Shown: positions 5,878-9,897 of the stretch, piece after piece | How the letters are laid out: each line of letters starts with the position of its first letter | Position numbering within the stretch: the stretch's first letter is position 1 | NCBI GenBank assembly: GCA_946623915.1 | Contig: CAMORQ010000049.1 | Location: 1-9,897 of the forward strand | DNA: 9,897 nucleotides | Source of the DNA: an uncultured Coriobacteriaceae bacterium | GTDB lineage: Bacteria; Actinomycetota; Coriobacteriia; Coriobacteriales; Eggerthellaceae | Direction of reading: 5' to 3' | Program-made: the position numbers and the translations under genes | Notes under the pieces: model-generated | Seen by the model: only the letters and a program-made list of their open reading frames with translations | Told to the model about the DNA's origin: nothing | Databases searched by the model: none

Positions 5878-6966
5878 CTACCGGTAGTAGCGCCAGTACG
5901 CCGCACACGAACCTTCGCTCGACACCATGCAAGGACCGATGGGGTTTTCGGGCGTGCAAGCGCACTCGAACAGCGGGCAATCGTGCGGCGTGATGGACCC
6001 GCGCAGCACATCTCCGCACCGGCATCCCGCATGCTCGCGCGTGGGCTCAACGTCCGGTTCGAAACGCACGGCCGCATCGAAGTCGGCGTAGGCATCTTTG
6101 ATCTTGTACCCGCTCGCCGCGATGACACCCAGCCCGCGCCATGCGGCATCGCACACCTCGAACACTTCGTCGATCGCGGCCCGTGCGGCAGGGTTGCCCT
6201 GCTCCATCACGCCGCGCGCATACGCGATTTCGATTTCTGCACGCCCTTCGTGCAGCTGCCTGGCGATCATGGCTATGCCTTGAAGCACATCGACAGGCTC
6301 GAACCCGGTGATGACCCCGGGAATGCCGTAGCGTTCGGCGAGGAACCGATACGGGTCGACACCGATGATGGTGCTCACATGGCCGGGCAGAATGAGCGCG
6401 TCGATGCGAAGCGCCGGGTCGGAAACAATCGCCTCCAGGGCTCCGGGCATGTTCTTGTGCGCTACGAACACGCTGAAGTTCTTCAGTCCCAAGGCGGCGG
6501 CGCGCTTGATGGACGCGGCCACCACCGGGGTGGTCGTCTCGAACCCCACCCCGACGAACACCACCTGCGTGTCGGGATGCATGCGAGCAAGCTCGATGGC
6601 GTCGAGCGGCGAATACACGACCTGGACCGAACGGCCCGCTGCAGCTTCGGCGAGCAGGCTGGAAGTCGATCCGGGCACGCGCATCATGTCGCCGAACGTG
6701 GCGATGGTCACTTTGGGAATGCGGGCAAGCGCGATGACCGTGTCGATGTCGCGGTTGGCCGTCACGCACACGGGACATCCCGGTCCCGAAAGCAGGCGCA
6801 TGCCTTCGGGCATAAGGGAGCGTATCCCATACCGGCCGATAGCCTGGGTGTGCGTGCCGCACACTTCCATCAGGCTGGCGTTTTCTGGCGCAAGCGCCGC
6901 GATGGATTCCACAAGCCCGCGAGCGAGCTTGGGATCCTTGAATGCGTTCAGGTTCAATTCGCCCAC
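5878..6966 (-). CDS. hypD: [NiFe]-hydrogenase maturation protein HypD
   Basis: HypD is an iron-sulfur scaffold that, with HypC, holds the Fe atom while two cyanide ligands and one CO are attached before transfer into the hydrogenase large subunit. The 362-residue length is normal. All family blocks are present: MEVCGTHTQAIGRYGIRSL (33-51), GPGCPVCV (61-68) with the thiol pair C64/C67, GFETTTP (141-147), LPGHVSTIIG (193-202) and ITGFEP (219-224). The C-terminal [4Fe-4S] region has CRCGDVLRG (C315, C317), DCPLFECACTPENPIGPC (329-346) and C354. The start is GTG, 12 bases after the hypC stop, with only a weak AGG upstream, so translation is probably coupled to hypC. It is in the same frame as hypC. 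The gene normally precedes hypE, which is absent here. Confidence 0.97.
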   Translation of the reverse strand: MGELNLNAFKDPKLARGLVESIAALAPENASLMEVCGTHTQAIGRYGIRSLMPEGMRLLSGPGCPVCVTANRDIDTVIALARIPKVTIATFGDMMRVPGSTSSLLAEAAAGRSVQVVYSPLDAIELARMHPDTQVVFVGVGFETTTPVVAASIKRAAALGLKNFSVFVAHKNMPGALEAIVSDPALRIDALILPGHVSTIIGVDPYRFLAERYGIPGVITGFEPVDVLQGIAMIARQLHEGRAEIEIAYARGVMEQGNPAARAAIDEVFEVCDAAWRGLGVIAASGYKIKDAYADFDAAVRFEPDVEPTREHAGCRCGDVLRGSITPHDCPLFECACTPENPIGPCMVSSEGSCAAYWRYYR

Positions 6967-6978
6967 GTCGATCAGGAC

Positions 6979-7377
6979 CTACAGATCTTCGGCCGCAAGG
7001 GCAGCGAACACGCCTTGCGCGCTGAGAGGGGTGGCGGCATCGGAGCGGGAGCTTTCGTCCGCAGCAGTTTCGCGAACAGGACCGGCGGCAGGAGAAACCC
7101 CGGCAGGAGCAAAGCCGCCCGCTGCGCCTATTGCCGAACCGGCGTGATTGTCTATATCGCACAGCTCTGGGAATTCGGCGATAAGGTCAAGCGTTTCCTG
7201 GGCGAATTGGGGATCCACCACTTCGATGGCGAAGCCCGCGTGAACCAAAACGAAATCGCCCACATTCGCCTGGGGCACCAAATCGAGCGAGCAGCTACGC
7301 TGCGCACCCAATATGTCCACATTCGCCATGCGGTCGTCGTCGATTTCGGTAATGCGTGCAGGAATTGCCAAACACAT
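6979..7377 (-). CDS. hypC: [NiFe]-hydrogenase maturation chaperone HypC, with C-terminal extension
   Basis: HypC is the small chaperone that binds HypD and then delivers the Fe(CN)2CO unit to the hydrogenase large-subunit precursor. The start is fixed by the invariant N-terminus MCLAIPARI, in which C2 is essential after Met removal, and by AAGGAGA (7383-7389) just upstream. An ATG seven codons earlier is rejected because it would bury this cysteine. The core runs to about residue 77, including GDFVLVHAGFAIEVVDP (40-56) with H46. HypC proteins are usually 75-95 residues; this one is 132 because of an Ala/Gly/Pro/Ser-rich tail (about 78-120) ending in a short helix-like segment, VFAALAAEDL. The gene lies 111 bp after hypF and 12 bp before hypD. 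The role of the tail is unknown. Confidence 0.96.
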   Translation of the reverse strand: MCLAIPARITEIDDDRMANVDILGAQRSCSLDLVPQANVGDFVLVHAGFAIEVVDPQFAQETLDLIAEFPELCDIDNHAGSAIGAAGGFAPAGVSPAAGPVRETAADESSRSDAATPLSAQGVFAALAAEDL

Positions 7378-7382
7378 GCGAT

Positions 7383-7389
7383 TCTCCTT
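7383..7389 (-). promoter_or_regulatory. Ribosome binding site deciding the hypC start
   Basis: Minus-strand AAGGAGA lies 5 nt before the ATG at 7377 that begins MCLAIP, fixing the functional N-terminus. It lies within the alternative upstream frame. Confidence 0.85.
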
Positions 7390-7488
7390 TTCGTGCAATT
7401 CGGCAATGATACCACCGAATGCGTCATGGGATCTGCTCCGTACGCTGCGCGGCTCGCACGGCAGCGCGAGCGAGCGCGACGAATCCGC

Positions 7489-9897
7489 CTACCCTGCCGC
7501 TTGCTGCGACGCGACGATCGCCTGACCGAAAGAAATGCAACCATCGTTGGGGGGAAGCTCCCGGTTCATAGCCACGGTGTACCCTTCCGCCGCCAAGGCA
7601 CGCACAGCATGCTCGATGAGGTAGCGGTTCTGGAACACGCCTCCGGACAGCACGACGGTGCCAATGCCGAACGCCGCTTCGCCGAGACGTGCCAGCTGCA
7701 CGATCGCGTCCACGAACGCGTCGTGGAACCGGCGCGCGATTCGCGGCAGTGCCACTCCCGCCTCCACGTCGTCGAGCAGCGCGGCGAACAGGGGCTGCGC
7801 GTCCAAGAGCACCACCGACGTGTCAAGCGCCGTGCTGGTATCGGTAGCCGTGTTCTTCACAAGATCGATTACGTAGGCGCCCCCCGTCCCACCGTCGGCG
7901 GGAAGCGCGTCGCTTTCCGCAGGGGCGTCCGCCACCCGATCGCAGCCGCCAACGGAACCGATAGCCGCCTGCAAAAGCACGGCGCCTTCTCCTTCGTAGG
8001 TCGGCTCGCTGCACAAGCCCAGTATGGCGCTCGCCGCGTCGAAAAGCCGGCCGACCGAACTGGTGTAGGGCGTGTTCAATCCGGTATCTATCATGCGCTC
8101 GCACACCGACGCCTCGTCCCCAAGGCCCTCCAGCACACGTGCAGCGCCCGGATGATCGAGCAGATCGAATGCCCATAGCGCGCCGTATGCGCAACGCAGC
8201 GGATGGCGAATCGCCGCAGCCCCGCCAGGAAGCGGGAAGTAGGCGAAATTGGCGAAACGTTCGTAGGTCCGCCTGTTGGCCAGCAGCGCTTCCCCACCCC
8301 ACACGGCGCCGTCGGCGCCTGCGCCGGTGCCGTCAAACGCAAGCCCCAAAACGGGACCTTCGAGACCATTTTCGGCCATCGCCGAAGCGATATGAGCATG
8401 GTGATGCTGAACGCGCACAACAGGCAAAGCCTGGTCGGCGGCCCATTTGCTGGTCAGGTATTCCGGATGCATGTCGCAGGCTACCGCTGCAGGCGACAGG
8501 TCGAAAAGGCGCTCGTAGCACGCCTTCGCCTCCAGCCACGCATCGTAGGCGGGAACATGTTCCATGTCTCCGATGTGCTGCGAGACGAACGCGCGCGAAC
8601 CCTGCAGGAAGCAGAAGGTGTTCTTCTGCTCGGGGCCTGTGGCGAACATCACATCACCGGCGCCGCACCCATCATCCGCCACTGCGGCGAACGCGTCGGG
8701 GTCCTCGTCGCCTGTTGCCCCCTGCGTTTCGCCTGACGCAACCACAATGGGCAGAGGGGCGAAGCCTCGAGCCCGGCGGACAACCTGCACGGCGCTTTCG
8801 CCTTCGCCGAAATCCAAAATGCGCACGACCGAATCGTCGTAGCGGGACCTGATCGGGCGGTCGTTTCCCATAAGCGCATCGGCAATGCCCGAAAGGGCAA
8901 CGCATGCCTGCGCGTCGTCGATCTGAATCGGGTCATCGTGCACGTTTCCGGACGTGAACACGAGCATCCGCCGGCCTGTCGCCAAAGCGAAATCGTGCAA
9001 AAGCATATGCTGCAGCGGCGTGGCGGGAAGCATGACGCCCAATTCGGGCAATGCATCCGCCAGTCCTGGCGTCAGCTCCGCTTCGGGCCGCTTGCGCAAC
9101 AGCACGATCGGGCGCGCCGGAGAACGCAGCATCGCCTGCTCCTCTTCGCCGACGAAGCACCACTCGCGCACCGCTTCGGCATCCGGCAGCATGACTGCGA
9201 ACGCCTTGCCTTCGCGCCGCTTGCGCGCACGCACCTTCGCCACCGCTTCGGCGTTGGAAGCGTCGCACACCAGATGGAACCCGCCAAGTCCTTTCACCGC
9301 CACGATCTTGCCAGCAGCCAGCATGTCCACAACGCGAGCGATAAACGCATCGGACTCTTCCCGCGTCGCAGCCCATTCGGCCTGTGTCAGGGACAATGCG
9401 CCGGGACCTTGCGCGGCAGATGCGGCAGATTCGCCCGCTGCGGCACCAGATGCACCTGCCCGGTCGGGGTCGACCAAGCACAAGCGCGGTCCGCATTCGA
9501 AGCATGCATCGGGTTGCGCGTGGAAGCGACGGTCGCTTGCATCGGCGTATTCGCGGGCGCAGTCGTCGCACATGGCGAAGCCGCGCATCGACGTCTTCGC
9601 TCGATCGTAGGGCAGTTCGTCGATGATAGTGAACCGCGGACCGCAATTCGTGCAATTGATGAACGGGTAACGGTAGCGTCTGTTTGCCGGGTCGAACAGT
9701 TCGCCTACGCAATCGTCGCACGTGGCCAGATCGGGCGATACCAGCGTCGGTTCCTCCACGGCGTCTTCGTCCGAAAACCGAATCTCGAACGAATCGAAGC
9801 CTTCGAGGGGCACCTCTTTCATGTCGATGCGCTTGATGTGCGCCGCCGCTGGCGGGTTGTCGTGCATGTCCAAATCGACCTCGTCGCCAAGTTGCTG
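7489..9897 (-). CDS. hypF: [NiFe]-hydrogenase maturation carbamoyltransferase HypF (5' end outside window)
   Basis: HypF uses carbamoyl phosphate and ATP to make carbamoyl-adenylate and transfers the carbamoyl group to the HypE C-terminal cysteine, the source of hydrogenase cyanide ligands. The frame is open to the right edge (QQLGDEVDL before the TTG at 9873), and the N-terminal acylphosphatase domain is missing, so the true start lies beyond the window; the TTG is not the start. Four CxxC pairs (CDDC, CTNC, CDDC, CFEC; about 9490-9720) with x18, x24 and x18 spacing are the HypF zinc fingers. A YrdC-like domain follows (GLGGFHLVCDA, KRREGKAFAVMLP). Then comes the Kae1-like domain with VQHHHAHIAS (8389-8413), DGTGAGADGAVWGGE and LSGGVFQNRYL. 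Ala/Gly-rich insertions occur between zinc finger and YrdC domain and before GPEQKNTF. The gene ends 111 bp before hypC, probably in one operon. Confidence 0.97.
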   Translation of the reverse strand, partial: QQLGDEVDLDMHDNPPAAAHIKRIDMKEVPLEGFDSFEIRFSDEDAVEEPTLVSPDLATCDDCVGELFDPANRRYRYPFINCTNCGPRFTIIDELPYDRAKTSMRGFAMCDDCAREYADASDRRFHAQPDACFECGPRLCLVDPDRAGASGAAAGESAASAAQGPGALSLTQAEWAATREESDAFIARVVDMLAAGKIVAVKGLGGFHLVCDASNAEAVAKVRARKRREGKAFAVMLPDAEAVREWCFVGEEEQAMLRSPARPIVLLRKRPEAELTPGLADALPELGVMLPATPLQHMLLHDFALATGRRMLVFTSGNVHDDPIQIDDAQACVALSGIADALMGNDRPIRSRYDDSVVRILDFGEGESAVQVVRRARGFAPLPIVVASGETQGATGDEDPDAFAAVADDGCGAGDVMFATGPEQKNTFCFLQGSRAFVSQHIGDMEHVPAYDAWLEAKACYERLFDLSPAAVACDMHPEYLTSKWAADQALPVVRVQHHHAHIASAMAENGLEGPVLGLAFDGTGAGADGAVWGGEALLANRRTYERFANFAYFPLPGGAAAIRHPLRCAYGALWAFDLLDHPGAARVLEGLGDEASVCERMIDTGLNTPYTSSVGRLFDAASAILGLCSEPTYEGEGAVLLQAAIGSVGGCDRVADAPAESDALPADGGTGGAYVIDLVKNTATDTSTALDTSVVLLDAQPLFAALLDDVEAGVALPRIARRFHDAFVDAIVQLARLGEAAFGIGTVVLSGGVFQNRYLIEHAVRALAAEGYTVAMNRELPPNDGCISFGQAIVASQQAAG

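Noticed and set aside
7452..7471. GCTCGC/GCGAGC inverted repeat between hypF and hypC as a terminator
   Set aside because: No T tract follows on the minus strand and hypF-hypC-hypD form a functional set probably transcribed together; the pairing is easily expected in such GC-rich DNA.
5983..8178. A plus-strand open frame of 731 codons antisense to hypD, hypC and hypF
   Set aside because: It overlaps three well-supported genes on the other strand, is rich in His, Arg and Gly, and has no recognisable domain; it is a by-product of GC-rich codon usage.
9865..9873. TTG at 9873 or ATG at 9867 as the hypF start
   Set aside because: The frame is open to the window edge and the acylphosphatase domain that HypF needs would lie further upstream.

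Overview
The window is about 60% G+C by eye and holds eight genes, all on the minus strand, so transcription runs from the right end to the left. The gene content suggests a strictly anaerobic, high-G+C Gram-positive such as a Coriobacteriia/Eggerthellaceae-type actinobacterium (Eggerthella, Slackia, Adlercreutzia relatives). The evidence is [NiFe]-hydrogenase maturation genes, an anaerobe-type CoA-disulfide reductase-rhodanese, bacterial PH-domain proteins, strong AGGAGG-like ribosome binding sites and frequent GTG starts. This placement is inference; no rRNA or other marker gene is present.

Region 1 (9897 to about 5878) is part of a [NiFe]-hydrogenase maturation cluster: hypF (its 5' end is off the right edge), hypC and hypD. 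HypF makes the carbamoyl/thiocyanate precursor of the cyanide ligands, and HypC-HypD is the scaffold on which the Fe(CN)2CO unit is built. hypE, the usual partner, does not follow hypD here. HypC carries an unusual Ala/Gly/Pro-rich C-terminal extension and is in the same reading frame as hypD, with one TAG codon between them.

Region 2 (5877 to 2752) is a sulfur/redox unit: a small single-domain rhodanese, then a CoA-disulfide reductase-like flavoprotein fused to a C-terminal rhodanese domain, then, after a 285-bp gap with its own candidate promoter, a Crp/Fnr-family regulator lacking the N-terminal FNR iron-sulfur cysteines but carrying a Cys-x5-Cys pair. A likely reading is persulfide/CoA-disulfide handling controlled by the adjacent regulator. 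A GGTGA-N5-TCACC dyad lies about 41 bp upstream of a possible start site for the rhodanese transcript.

Region 3 (2751 to 111) is a two-gene unit of membrane proteins with bacterial PH (bPH2, DUF304) domains, resembling the YdbS/YdbT pair: a 163-aa protein with one domain, then, after a single base, a 668-aa protein with three. The larger one has an octapeptide-repeat linker encoded by 24-bp tandem DNA repeats. Positions 1-110 hold only downstream non-coding sequence with one weak hairpin.

No stretch over 300 bp lacks a gene. I see no tRNA, rRNA, CRISPR array, insertion sequence, phage gene or attachment site. The genes belong to known families; the points of interest are their arrangement, the candidate regulatory sites, the HypC/HypD configuration and a strong preference for TAG stops (seven of eight genes).
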